A stretch of DNA of 64,000 nucleotides from Spongilla lacustris (lineage: Eukaryota; Porifera; Demospongiae; Spongillida; Spongillidae). Positions 22,471 through 34,016 of the stretch are shown here, one piece after another; positions within the stretch are counted from its first letter, which is position 1; every line of letters starts with the position of its first letter. The notes under the pieces were generated by a model. It was not told the origin of the DNA and made no database searches. It saw only the letters and a program-made list of their open reading frames with translations. Location: positions 5,528,177 through 5,592,176 of the forward strand of contig OX442433.1 in NCBI GenBank assembly GCA_949361645.1. The letters are read 5' to 3'. Both the position numbers and the translations under genes were made by a program.

Positions 22471-22773
22471 CATGCATGACAGGTGGCAGCTGTTTTGGCA
22501 TGTCCAGGGAAAGTGATTAGCATCAAAATGATAAACGTTTAACAGCAAGACGGGGAAAATGACCTGGCTTATTTTGCAACAGCTATAGCTCACCCGGCTA
22601 ATATATGCAACATGGTCATTGTATGTTTCAGCAGAGTGAAATTAGTTAGAATTTATCAAGATACTCTCCATGCAAGTTTCCAGTGGAGAAAAATGAAGAG
22701 AAGAGTTAGTGTTAACTAGCTGAATTAGCAACTGAGTATAGAAATTTTCTGAATGCCTATTGACAAAAGGAAA

Positions 22774-22890
22774 ATGATTGACTGTTCAGGATGCAAGGAG
22801 TGGTATACCACTGGACTGTGTGACGGATATTCTAGAAAGAGCCTCAAATGAGTTGGATCGTGTGTGGTCTTGTACTTCATGTAAGAGATG
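22774..22890 (+). pseudogene. PHD-finger remnant, right arm
   Basis: MIDCSGCKEWY is followed by a frame slip and then, in another frame, ELDRVWSCTSCKR and a stop. This matches the PHD finger pattern and the way the centre gene ends just after its PHD. It is mirrored at 6772-6874, where different lesions occur, so both copies decayed independently. Confidence 0.6.
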
Positions 22891-24539
22891 AAACTGAATA
22901 TGAATACTGACCTATATAGCTCATAAACATTGATTGTGATACTGCTCATTCCTGTCCTTGATGTATTAATTTATGTTATGGCAGCTCATATTGAAATCAT
23001 AGGGCACATCAATTCGTGGCGAAGAGCAAACTGTCCTGGGACACATTTAATTCCTTGGCCTACGAGTTAGTTCAGAATTTAACTGACATCTATACGTTAC
23101 GAAACTTGTATAGGTCATGAGGGTAAATTGTCCTCCCCCCCCCCCTCCCCCCCGTATAGAATGTAACTACATTCCACACTAGGATGACTCGCCCGATTGT
23201 TTTCCTATACTGTTCTTCCTGCCTACAGCGTTCTCATTATGTCATCCAAACTAATAACATCTGCACAGCTGAACGTGATGATAATGATAGCTCATTACTG
23301 AAGTACGTGTCTCAATAATAAAAAAGCACTATCTTTATTAGTTAATCAGCTCACAATCTTTTTTATAATTTGCTAATCTTTAGCCGATAAGGTGAAGTGC
23401 AGAAGGCATATTAATCTATTATTGGGACACATATCATGCTAAGTAAAGGCAGGTGGTGAAATGTCTGCATCCAAATGTTTCTTATAATATTATTCAGTAC
23501 CGTTTGAATGGGACATACTGGCTACATTTTTGGTCAAGGAAAGCTGATGCTTACAAGCAATATAGATTATAAAATTTATAAATCATATGGCGGATTATGC
23601 TAAATAACAATCTGATTAATGGATCATGGAATTACCTATATACCAATCAACACTGTCAGAGGATGTAACAACAGTAAGTGGCAATTACTTCCAATGCGTG
23701 TGTGTACTTTCCGTAACTGATCAGTAATTACATGTAAGCTTAAGGTCCATCTTCGCCACTTGTCCAATTAACACTCCATGCAACATGGGGGATTTAGGCG
23801 GTACAGGTTGCAATATTTCTATCTTCGTATCACTGAACAGGCTTGGGTAGTAAAAGGACATCCAAGTAATTAGTTTGGGAATAACCTTTGCATTATATAA
23901 CCTTATTCCTGAAGTATATGGATCCTATTTATCTCAATATATTTCAAACTCTCATATCAGATTTCAGCCATGCATTATATATATTTTTTTAATGAAATGC
24001 TCGTGTACGTGCTAAGTAATGCTTTCAACTGGTGAGAATTTAAAGAACAAGAGCTCCACTTGCTGAGTACAGTGTGTGATACGAAAATACTACCAGTCCA
24101 CCACTTCATACCCATATCATATTGGGGTTGCATAAAAGGTTTCCCAGCTTTGATATATTAATATGCACAAGTAGGTTACCAGAATACAATGTAATACAAA
24201 TTCCAACAGTGGTCAGTACCATTTCAGGTGCATTCAGCAAAAAAGTGTTCCTCCATCATGGATGTGCACTAATTATCAATCTGTGTAAGTAGCAAGTAGA
24301 TTGTGATATTATTTATCTTGGCGCGAATTATTGGCCAGCGTTTAGCTACTAGTACTGACTATGAATCTATGACACCGGCTCATTCAAGGCCTTTTAAAAA
24401 ATCATCTTCTTATATTGCTTCGAAACTTGCCTAAAGTCGCCCTAAACTTTAAATAGCAAGTTTGCTCCATAGTTGTTAACGTTTGACATCAGTCATGACA
24501 TGAACTGTTCAACGTTTTATCCGAAACTACTTACCAGTA
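22891..24539. other. Right arm: no recognised gene
   Basis: This mirrors 5116-6771. A C run is at 23133-23153. The frame from 23783 (MQHGGFRRYRLQYF ...) is interrupted soon after, unlike its left counterpart. Confidence 0.4.
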
Positions 24540-24815
24540 TCAAATGAATTCACCGTAGACCACAAAGCCACGTGCGCGTATTAAAATGGCGTCGCGACAA
24601 CAACAAACGCTCGCAGTCCGACCTGGCAGACCAGGGTGCGAAAAGCACTTGAACACTGCAGAAATACTCCGTTGTGGAAATTTGGAGTCATCATTAAGAC
24701 GGTACATGATGAAACCCGAGCTCACAGCGACGTAATTGGTATTAACGTGTTTAATATTAACAGATGACGAGGAAAGGGGCTCAGATTTGTTTTTGGATCT
24801 GATCACATGCAACAT
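24540..24815. other. Near-identical, CpG-bearing block of right arm
   Basis: This is the mirror of 4840-5115 with one difference. The ATG in the aaaATGGCG context is on the plus strand at 24585, and its short frame could splice at a GTACAT donor. No family is recognised. The conservation relative to neighbouring arm sequence is the reason to list it. Confidence 0.45.
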
Positions 24816-25990
24816 CAGGGCTCAATATGGATGTGGCTTTGCTATGACGTAAGTCAAGCGCATGTAAGAGACAGTGGTTGTTCTGAAAGATGAAATGGGG
24901 AGAGCTAGAGAGAGCGGGAGGGAAGACACGTGGTATCACCTTGATTTACGTGCATTATTCCCCTTCATTAATTTCACTATCAGTATGTAAGGTGCTGCAC
25001 TATTAGTGTACTGCACGTAGCAGTAGGGTTTCTGAGCTTAGCATCTGCTGATCATTACCCATGCAATGCAACACATAGTTGATTACATCATTTCTGTGTT
25101 GTTTGGAAGTTAGGTGTTCTATTTCAGTTTGGGGAGGCTGTATGACATTGATGAGCAATGTGGGTTGCATGGTAGAAGCACATGCAACTATCATTGTGTG
25201 CTATCTCTGGTCTGATGTCATCCTAATCTCTTCCCCCCCCCCCCCCCCCCCCCCCCCCCCCTTAGGAGATGAATTTGATGCTGTGTCAGTGTAGGGCATG
25301 GGATCCACCTACAGCATTGTGAACTTTCAGAGTGCATCAAAGTCAGGCTACACAACACAAGTTGATGCCCACTGAGTGATTGTGTGTGTGGGACTGTTGT
25401 GGATATGAGGATGGTAAGTGTTCTGTGTGGGGAAGCTATGTGATATATTGTATATGATGCATGTGTGAGGTATCATCATTTGTGCAATTGTGTGATATTC
25501 TCCCTCAAGAGTATCGAAATGAATTTGATGTGTAGGGCATGTGGTCCACCTTTGAGTTATTAAGTGTGTGGACGAAAGTTGCTAAATGTGAACGAGACAG
25601 CACTTGCGAGTAACTTTAACGTGAACAAGACAGCACTCTTGTGGGTACTCACTTGTGCTTGCGTACATGCATATCAGTACTTTTTAACCATGCCATGTAG
25701 CTTATTACTTACGCACATGCATATTGTTTATGCTGCATGCATATTAACCGCTAGAATGTTCACCTGCACCAAGTGCAGGTATAAGTATTGGGCTACCTGC
25801 TAGCTGAAAAAAGCAACCTGTATATTTGAAACCCTGTAAATTCTACTAAGGGGTGCTCAAAGCTCCACGCGCACATACTGGCCAGACTGTCCATGCAGCA
25901 TGGGTCATGTCCTCACCAAGGCAATAGTTAGCTCCTTGACTTGGATTCACTAAATGGTATACAGCGAGTGAAAGAATACATACATCATAT
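24816..25990. other. Right arm: no recognised gene
   Basis: This mirrors 3553-4839. It contains a 29-base C run at 25233-25261 (19 on the left) and a single copy of the sequence that is tandemly doubled at 4034-4391. Confidence 0.5.
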
Positions 25991-26726
25991 GGGACAGTTT
26001 CCAAGAAAATGGCCCTTCGTTTATGATTATAAAATCTTATAAAATTGCTTTGTATTTGAATCATAATAACTTCTGAATGGTTAAGGCTATCGACTTCCTA
26101 TTTTCAACACTTCGTACCACACCATTTCTCTACGGTAAAATACATTTTGGGGTCTTGCACTTGCTCCGTGCCAGTATTGCAACATCCGATACCCCACCGG
26201 GTTCAAACCCGCCATAACTTTCTGTAGGAGTAATCAAATCGCTTCAAATTAGGTTTGTAGGTAGAGAGGTCCTATATCTATCGATTTGTTCAGTTCGTTA
26301 ATTTTTATGCATCCGTTACGGAGATGCAGTTGAACAAACTTCGTGCACGTTTTCCTGCTTGATTCGCGCCAATGTTATAATCCCCGCCTCCCCATACTTT
26401 GAGCGGAATGCAATTTGCCCAAATCTGTGGTGCAAATCGAGCGCGAAAATGTGCACATAGTTTGTTCAACTGTATCTCCGTAATGGGTGGATAAAAATTA
26501 ACGAACAGAACAAATAGATAGATATAGGGCCTCTCTACCTACAAACCGAATTTGAAGCGATTTGATTACTCCTACAGAAAGTTATGGCGGGTTTGAACCC
26601 GGTGGTGTGGTATGCAGTGTTGACAATAGGAAGTCGATAGCCTTAACCGTTCAGAAGTTATTATGATTCAAATATTATAAGATTTTATGATTATAAACGA
26701 AGGGCCATTTTCTCGGAAACTGTCCC
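25991..26726. mobile_element. Foldback MITE, right-arm copy
   Basis: This is the mirror of the copy at 2757-3552, with GGGACAG termini and ATAT flanks. It lacks about 70 bp near 26600-26615 (one side of the stem), so the deletion happened after the arms formed or separated. Confidence 0.85.
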
Positions 26727-28996
26727 ATATAATAATATAAAGGCCAATGTACACAGCGTATACAAACATAATGGAGAAAGGCTGTGTATAGAGTGCATTA
26801 AAAATGGCTGAGAGTTGTATCTTGCATGAAACATTAGCACATTTGCTTTTTTTACTCACACTAACTAACTGTTAATCTCCAGGCATTGGTCCTAGATCTA
26901 GAACATTGGTGGTCCTACATCTAGGACTACTACATTTCAACTTCGAAATTAATTCAAATAAGCATTGTATATTTCAACTTATCGTCTCCAATCTTAGTTG
27001 GATAAATAGTAGTTAAGAAGAAAACACTTTAATGATAGATTGTCACCTACGCATACATGTAGGCATTGCAAATCACTTTTTGTTTTCCAAACAGTGAACA
27101 AACAATTTAGCCAACATTTGAAATAATGAGGATCAATTTACCAAAGAAGGCTACTTGCAAAGTGGCGGCAGAAAACAATGCCAACATGCTGCTAGTGCTA
27201 TGTATGCTGTTGGTGCACGCCCCTCATTTAGCTGGAGTTGTTCGATTTGCAAAAAACTTACAAGAAGCATTCTTCGCTTTTTTAGGCAGATATAATTTTT
27301 AACTCTTTTTGCCAAACACACACGATTTCCTACCTTTCATTAGGAATTGTAGGCAATTTTTGTACACTCCTCCATCTTAATTGTGTATCTAAAGAGCCAA
27401 TGGTAGAATGAGCTCCAAAGCAAATTAAAAAACGAAGCCTTATGATGTTACATTATTCAAGTTCAACATTTTATATGGTATTGAATGCAAGGACCATAGG
27501 TTGCAATAGAACACCTACACGTAGGCTAAAACAGCACTTTTTGCCTACAAGGCTACATGTAGGTGTTTGTTCGATCTACCATTAACAATTCATTTATTTT
27601 TCGATATTACTGTAGCAGAATGAGTTTTTTTTGTAAATTAAGTGGAGAAAGTGAATCAGTTGTTTTTTTTTTTTTTTTTTTTGCTTTTAACTTCACACCC
27701 ATATGTGCTCTATTTCAGGGGACATACATTGTGCTTCAAACTATAAATGATTGCATTTACATGAAGAGTAAAATTAGCATTCAGGAGGAGAATTTATATT
27801 TGAGCTAGCCATAGTGAGTTTATGAGCACTCTTTCCATTAACCAATTACATTTCATGATTTTAATACACAAATGTAGGGTTATTTATCACCGCATCCACG
27901 AGAAACGCGGGGAAATTTAGTCTATTTTGGGGCAAACCGAAAAATGATTAATTCCCTCTAGATAGAATTGCTTGGTTTTAAGTGGAGATTTCACTACATG
28001 TACTGTTATGAGGCATGTTGCATTTTTTGTATCTCAAACAGACATACCATTGGCTCGAAACATCATTGCATAGTTGATTGGTTCTAGCGTTATCGCGTAC
28101 GAGGTACAGATTTTTAAAATAACATATTGCTTCTAGAGCATTACAGTAAATGCGTAAAAACTGTATGAAACTATGTGAAAATGGTTTAAAATTATGGCTC
28201 TAAGTTATCAACTCTCACGGTCAGTGTGATATGCAGTGCAAGGTAATGAAATAAGAAAACGGCATTACCACGAGTGAATTTTTGCGTGGGCAGACTTCAA
28301 GAATCTTTCTTCCTGTTTTACTAAATAACATACCATGACTCTATCCAGACAGGTACAGACTGTATGTTTTGGTAGAACTTGCAAAACCTGCCTTCGCTGG
28401 CACTTTGGATAACTTGCAAAACCTGCCTTCGCTGGCACTTTGGATGAGTGGACCACGCCCCCTGTCTACTGCGAGCGAAAATGTCTTGTAACTTACTGCT
28501 GAAATCGAGTGCAATAGAAGCTTTGGCTTGTTTTTATGTACCCTCTTATAGTTGTATAACCCAGCAATTTTGATTCAGTAATACTCAAGGTGGTGGGAAA
28601 CATGACCCTGAAAAAAGTGTATGCGAGGGCATTTACCACATCACGTACCCATTTGATATTCTCATGTAACAGGGAGTTATTTATAGAGCACCATTGCAGA
28701 AAAAGTAGAAATTACTATCTACAAATGGGTGAGCTTTCTGATCATATTTTTTTCCAGTCAAAAAAACGATAGGAGGGAATTATCAATATTCACAAATGCC
28801 CCAAAATTTCCCCATGTCTCTCATGGATGCGGTGTTATAAAGTGTTGAAATGGATATAAAATAGTAATTACACATACATACTTTGAATTGGTTAACCCTT
28901 TCTCATCACGGATTATTGAATACCATTATTGTGTTTGCAGCAATATTACTGCAACCAACAGCAGTAGGAGCATTTCGAATGGCATGCTGTGCACTT
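26727..28996. other. Right arm: no recognised gene
   Basis: This mirrors about 640-2756. A 35-36 bp unit (AACTTGCAAAACCTGCCTTC ...) is tandemly doubled at 28377-28445 but single in the left arm near 1069-1105. A 23-base T run lies at 27660-27682. Confidence 0.5.
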
Positions 28997-29776
28997 TCAT
29001 TGCACATAAGGTGTTGATTCAGTTTTCATCTGATACATTGGTTGTACATAATTAGTGGTGAGTAGTGTGACCGTCATAGGCCTAAAATGCAGAGAAAAAA
29101 TAATACAAATACATACATGTACATCTAGAAATAGAATTATAGTTGCCTCCTCAATGACTTCCTCTTCATTTGAATGTCGGCAAACTGTTCGCCCATCTTC
29201 TAGATATTCATTAAAAATCAGCTGGTGACCCAGTTTGCCAATGAATGCAATAAAGCTGTCAACATCTTTGGGATCTGAAAAAGCCTGCTCAGACTCATAT
29301 TTGTAGGCCATATAGGCATCAACAGTGCAGATCCCAAAAAATGGTTCCAAACATGTGATACCACCAACAGTCAGTGTACCATGTCACATTCCATTGCCAG
29401 CGAACCTTGGTGCAATATCAATTACACTAAAGTTTTCACAATCATGTGCGGTCGTTTGACATGCTACCTCTTATGGTGACATGGGTGAATGCTTGGCTAT
29501 GGAGCTGCAGTTTGATATGATGAATTTGAGGTTCTTCTTGGCCTGTATGGACAGTTGTTGCCTCAAGCAGAATGTGATCACCAATTCATATCCTCAGACT
29601 CTCCTGTAGCCCACATGGTTAATAAATGCTTAGGGAAACCTTAAGTTGCTCCATGGCTGTTTAGAGCCTCCAGTGTTTTCACCGAGGAAAAGGCACTATT
29701 GACATGTACAACATGCAAGGATCCAAAATAGTGCTATGTTAATTGTAAGGTGCCCCCCCCCCCCCCCCCCCCCACG
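28843..29776. mobile_element. 0.93 kb block present only in right arm
   Basis: The left arm at about 668-672 jumps from GGTGTTATAA-AGT (read on the complement) directly to CATTGCATCAC. The right arm has this block between the same flanks, ending in a 21-base C run (29753-29773). The junction shows 2-3 bp of microhomology (GT). It contains a transposase-like fragment (28997-29350). Insertion on the right or deletion on the left are both possible. Confidence 0.8.
28997..29350 (-). pseudogene. Fragment of a cut-and-paste transposase (family unsure)
   Basis: The frame reads FFGICTVDAYMAYKYESEQA, then DVDSFIAFIGKLGHQLIFNE, then a run of acidic residues and a hydrophobic tail. A hydrophobic turn followed by DA-x3-YKYE near the end of a protein reminds me of the C-terminal part of PiggyBac/IS4-type transposases. 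Upstream on the same strand, to about 29640, only short broken frames remain. The call is tentative. It could be another DDE family. Confidence 0.35.
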
Positions 29777-30772
29777 TCATTGCATCACATGCAAGCCAAG
29801 AATTATTTTATTTTATCTTATTTTACGAGCACTAAAGGAATTGAGGCATTGAGGTTAATAATAGCCTTTGTAAGGATTCTTAAGAGTTGTACTTCAGCGC
29901 AATGCAGTTCAATAGCACCTTGGCATTACATATAGCAATCTTGAACATAGGACACCAAGACTAGGTACTTAATATTGCTTCAAGAAAAAATGAGAAAAAA
30001 GTGTCCATTTATAATTGGTAGTAAAATCTAGGCTTCAAATTGATATTGGCACGTACTTATCTGTTCCTAAGCTGAATTTGAAAGATAGGAAGGTAGCTAT
30101 AGATGCCAGCTGTGCATGTAAAAAAAAAAAAAAAAAGGTCACAAAGGCACTTATGTAGAAAAAGATAATAGTCTTGTTTACATAAGTGGTTAGAATTGTG
30201 GTCAACTCATAAAGCATGAAATTATTGAGGTCAAGAGTTAATAATTTATATCCTTACATATGTGTTAGTATGTTTAGTATTTTGTTTCTGAAACTCAGAC
30301 ACATGTTTGATGGATTGGTTAAGATTGACCCCTCTATGTGTTCTGCACTACCACTAAAGTAATTAAGGAAGTAATTTCATTGGACCTGCCCCCCAGTCAC
30401 AAACTTGTTCTCTTTGATTGCTTGTATCACCGGCTCCTTGTCACTGCTGAGGGTAGTTTCACTTTCCAAATGACTAAAAGAGGCCTTCGGCATCCTCATC
30501 AAGATTGCAACACTTCCGCTTTCTGTACTGTTGCATTACTCTAACTAAGCCTTCTTTATCAATGCCCCGAACTGTTTCATCCGTGGTTGTGCCATCCGAC
30601 CACTTTATGCGATTCTGACACTGGTGACCTGCTCCGATGACCTGTGTAACACTTCTAGAACAATTCTGATTCTTCATTTTAAATCTTTCCTACAACAGCA
30701 TCACCAACGATGAAGTTGTTTCCCATTTTCGCTGTAATGCCCACAAATTGATGGATGTGCAATGTCTGTATG

Positions 30773-30799
30773 CTTTCATCTTGTAACACAAGATGAAAG
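30773..30799. repeat. Outer hairpin of right arm
   Basis: This is the counterpart of the hairpin at 8-34: CTTTCATCTTGT, a short altered centre, then ACAAGATGAAAG. It ends seven bases before arm similarity stops at 30806. Confidence 0.9.
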
Positions 30800-30806
30800 A
30801 TAATGG

Positions 30807-32814
30807 AAAACCAAGTAGCATGCACTAAATACTAAATAAGTTAGAGTTTTAAAAGCAGCCATTTGTTTTTTTCAGCACCTTAGTTAGTCCTAGGGCGATT
30901 GGAGGTTAAAAAGGTTGAAGTATATTATGACTGAGGTTTCTAAAGATGTTTCAGTAATAGAACAATGCACGAATTTGATCATGTAGGCCCTTTCAAAATG
31001 GGTGTGTACCTTATAGGCAAACCAATATGACCTAATAACACTGTATTGTATATATAAACCACATATCCACTGCTGTGGGCAAACCTGGTAAATGTTTTGT
31101 GTAAGGCTACCAAAAAATGTACCACCTGCATGGTACAATTTTTGTGTGCCAGACTGTGGATATGAGGATAGCAGGTGTTCAGTGTGGGGAAGCTGTGTTA
31201 TGAACCTTGTATATGGTGCATGTGTGACAGAGTAGAAGCATACAATGTATGCAATCTCTTGTGTGATGTCATCTTATTCACCCCCTCCTCTCCCGCACAA
31301 GCAGTGTTGGTGTAGGGAATTGAGTCCACCTATAACATTGTATGTTGTGACCTGCTGGGCATCTTGAGCACATTCATTGTGCACCAATACCAATAAAGGT
31401 GGATATGAGGATGGTTTTCTGTGTACTAATATTGTGGGGATGGTGTAAAATCATTGATTGGGTAAGGGTGTGCAAACAAATAATACCCATAGTACAGTAT
31501 AGCATGCATGCAGATTAATATAAAGGATTGGACGGTACTATTGTAGTGTGGGTTGTATTGTAGACGCATATGCAAGTATTATTATATCACCTATTCTCCC
31601 CTCTCCCTTCAGCACAGAGATGGTTTTTATGCTGCATCAATGCATAATCATATATATCAGTGAGGATGTCTAGTGGTGCTGTGGGAACCTAGTGGGATCA
31701 TCCTGGTGTTCACAGTGGATAGATCAAGTGGAGGTGGTAACTACTCTGCTGTGGCAACAGTTGCTGTTCCTGCATCCCCCAGTTACCGTGGTAGCCAGAT
31801 ACTGTAGCTGCAAGCAGCATTGGTTCCACCAACCCCAAACACACAAGTAGGTTTGCAGCATGTCCTTGCCAGATTGAGTAGGCTGTGGGCTTGTAAACTC
31901 TTTTTTCTGTGGAACAGGGGTGTATTTATTTCTATGTCTACAAAACCTACTTGCAATTCATGAGGAAAAAAATCTAGGATTTCAATTAGGACAGTTTCAA
32001 GGCAGAGGGGAGGGGATATGCCCTCCCACACAAAGTTTTAATGTGATAGTTGGTTTATGCAGCCTCATACTAGCACTAGCTTTGCAGTGCATTGTACTGC
32101 GATATTCCACCAATTAATTTTACCTTTAATCCCCCGTTGTCCTACGCTTAGGACACAAGTAAAATTTAATTTTTAGCAAATCACATGAGCAGAGAACAAA
32201 TCAAAATCTCATTGTATTGTAGAAATGGTTATCAATTCAGAAAATACTGGTGCTTCCTTGCAATTCAGATTCAACTACAGTCAATAGTGCATTGCTAAAA
32301 GATGCATTTTTGGTAAATCGCAAACCAACTTCAAGTACCAACACATAATGTTACAAAGAGCAGAATAACATGTTAATGGAAAACAGCACTAAGCAAATAA
32401 AAATGTAGATTGTAGATTTGGAATTTGCTAGCTCGACAAACGTATGAAGGATAGGTATTTGTCAATCGCTTGTTGCTGGAATAGCAAATAGAATGGACAA
32501 AATCTTGAAAACGTACAGTGCGTTTTTGGTAAATATGGCAAAACCAATCACTGCCATAGACTGTTTTAAGTAGCACACACATCATGCTTCAAAAAACATT
32601 CAAAAAAAGTTATACTTGTTGTACATTTTCTTTTTTCTGTGAGAATTAAATTCTCCAATGCATTTTTAAGAACCACATGCATTTTTTTTACATCATGTAA
32701 CCAAGCGTGTGATTTAAAAATTAGATTTGAAATTTAGCGCGATAGACACATCAAACAACAGTACAGAATTGGATGCCAAACACCTGCAGAATTTTCAAAT
32801 ATTGGTCCTATGCG
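30807..32814. other. Beyond right arm: no recognised gene
   Basis: AT-rich sequence with short frames only. 31150-31230 resembles the arm sequence at 4040-4391 (GGATATGAGGATGG, GTGTGGGGAAGCT words), so part of it is a dispersed repeat. Polypyrimidine blocks occur near 31280 and 31600. Confidence 0.5.
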
Positions 32815-33218
32815 CAGGCCCGTTGAGAGCCAGGTGGGGGCCCGGGGAAGGACGCTCACGGGGGCCCCCCTGACCCTGTACCGCTTTCGGCCGATTTAAC
32901 GAGCGGGGGGGGGGGGGGGGGGGGGTGCTGTCCGCTTTCGGCCGATTTAACGAGCGGGGGGGGGGGGGGGGGGTGCCGTCCGCTTTCGGCCGATTTAACG
33001 AGCGGGGGGGTGCCGTCCGCTTTCAGCCGATTTAACGAGCAGGGGGGGGTGCTGTCCGCTTTCGGCCGATTTAACGAGGGGGGGGGGGGGGGGGTGCTGT
33101 CCATTTTCAGCCGGTTCAACGAGCGGGGGGGGGATCTTAGGGATCGCGGGGCCCCCTTTGTGCCACAGGGCCCGGGGTAGTGTACCCCCTTACCCCCCCC
33201 CCCCTCTCAACGGCACTG
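32815..33218. mobile_element. 404 bp hAT-type MITE with 8 bp target duplication
   Basis: The ends are CAGGCCCGTTGAGAG and the complement of CAGTGCCGTTGAGAG, flanked by the perfect 8 bp direct repeat CCTATGCG at 32807-32814 and 33219-33226. An 8 bp duplication and CAG-type ends are hallmarks of hAT elements. The inside is a G-rich tandem array of a unit containing CCGCTTTCGGCCGATTTAAC followed by runs of 7-22 G, about six copies. The proline-rich frames seen on the minus strand are a by-product. It encodes nothing. Confidence 0.92.
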
Positions 33219-33226
33219 CCTATGCG

Positions 33227-33570
33227 TAGGGACTTGGACCTGGGGATTTAAGGTTTAACACATCTGAGTAGGTCTGGGGAGGAGAGGGGACAATGGCAGG
33301 GGGCAATCTTGTATAAGATGGTTATTACAAGCTTTTATCATGATCTCATTTTCCCCTTGCAGCTCCTTCTACTGTTAGCCAGCACTGTGTGTTCACTGAC
33401 ACACGAATTTGTTTGACATTCGTGAGCGCGCTGGGACAACCTAGACATCTCCAGATGTATTAGATCTCTGCATGAATATATCTACACAGTTACCAACTGA
33501 ACACCATTGATGTCTGTAACTGTTTCCATTGGTAAACGAGCTGAGTTATACAGATCGTCGTCATATGCAT
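33227..33570. other. Unassigned spacer
   Basis: No gene or repeat structure is recognised between the hAT MITE and the half copy of the palindromic element. Confidence 0.5.
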
Positions 33571-34016
33571 GTGACTTGCATGGTCAGAACGTACCGTTCC
33601 TACGTACTGTCCAATTAGAAGATGCACGGAGAGGAAGGAGCTGAGCGTACTGCCGGCACTCGGCTGATTTAATATATACTATACAAGCAAAACAAATTCC
33701 CTGGATCCAAACCGTAGCCTGGTACGGAACGATGGCAATGGTATTATGCAATCACGACAATAAACGGCTAAGTGATGTCATGTCTGTAACGGAGCTGTAA
33801 CAGAACGTTCTTACCTAACGTACTGTTACGGAGCTGTAACGAGATGGCACCACCCAAATACGAGACGGCACGACCCGAATACGAGATGGCACGACCCGAA
33901 TACGAGACGGCACGACCCGAATACGAGATGGCGCGACCCGAATACGAGATGGCGCGACCCGAATACGAAAAGCGAGCGCGTGTCGAATTATGGCAGTGAT
34001 CACCCCCCATACCAAA
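33571..34016. mobile_element. Half copy of the 14.7-16.3 kb palindromic element
   Basis: It shares with 14860-15160 and 15700-16100 the words GGTCAGAACGTACCGTTC and TAACGGAGCTGTAACAGAAC, and the 21 bp minisatellite units (here CCCGAATACGAGATGGC on the plus strand, six units at 33845-33970). It ends at the CACCCCCCATA junction word. Only one arm is present. Confidence 0.85.

Larger units (their letters stand above)
18319..30806. repeat. Right arm of giant inverted repeat
   Basis: This is the reverse complement of 1-11155. Similarity starts at the inner hairpin (18319) and runs to 30806, where the match to base 1 of the window ends. Sampled blocks differ by a few percent in substitutions plus indels. 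The arm contains material missing from the left arm: a transposase-like fragment (28997-29350), a block near 22315-22470 flanked by TAGC on both sides, and extra minisatellite units at 21830-21972. It lacks about 70 bp of the foldback MITE present on the left. The divergence shows that the arms are not kept identical. Confidence 0.95.

Noticed and set aside
1..30806. A Polinton/Maverick element because of long inverted repeats and an integrase
   Set aside because: No DNA polymerase B, packaging ATPase, adenovirus-type protease or capsid gene was found. The integrase belongs to a Ginger/KRBA2-like gene with Ulp1 and PHD.
32856..33119. Proline-rich open frame on the minus strand
   Set aside because: It is the translation of the G-tract repeat unit inside a hAT MITE.
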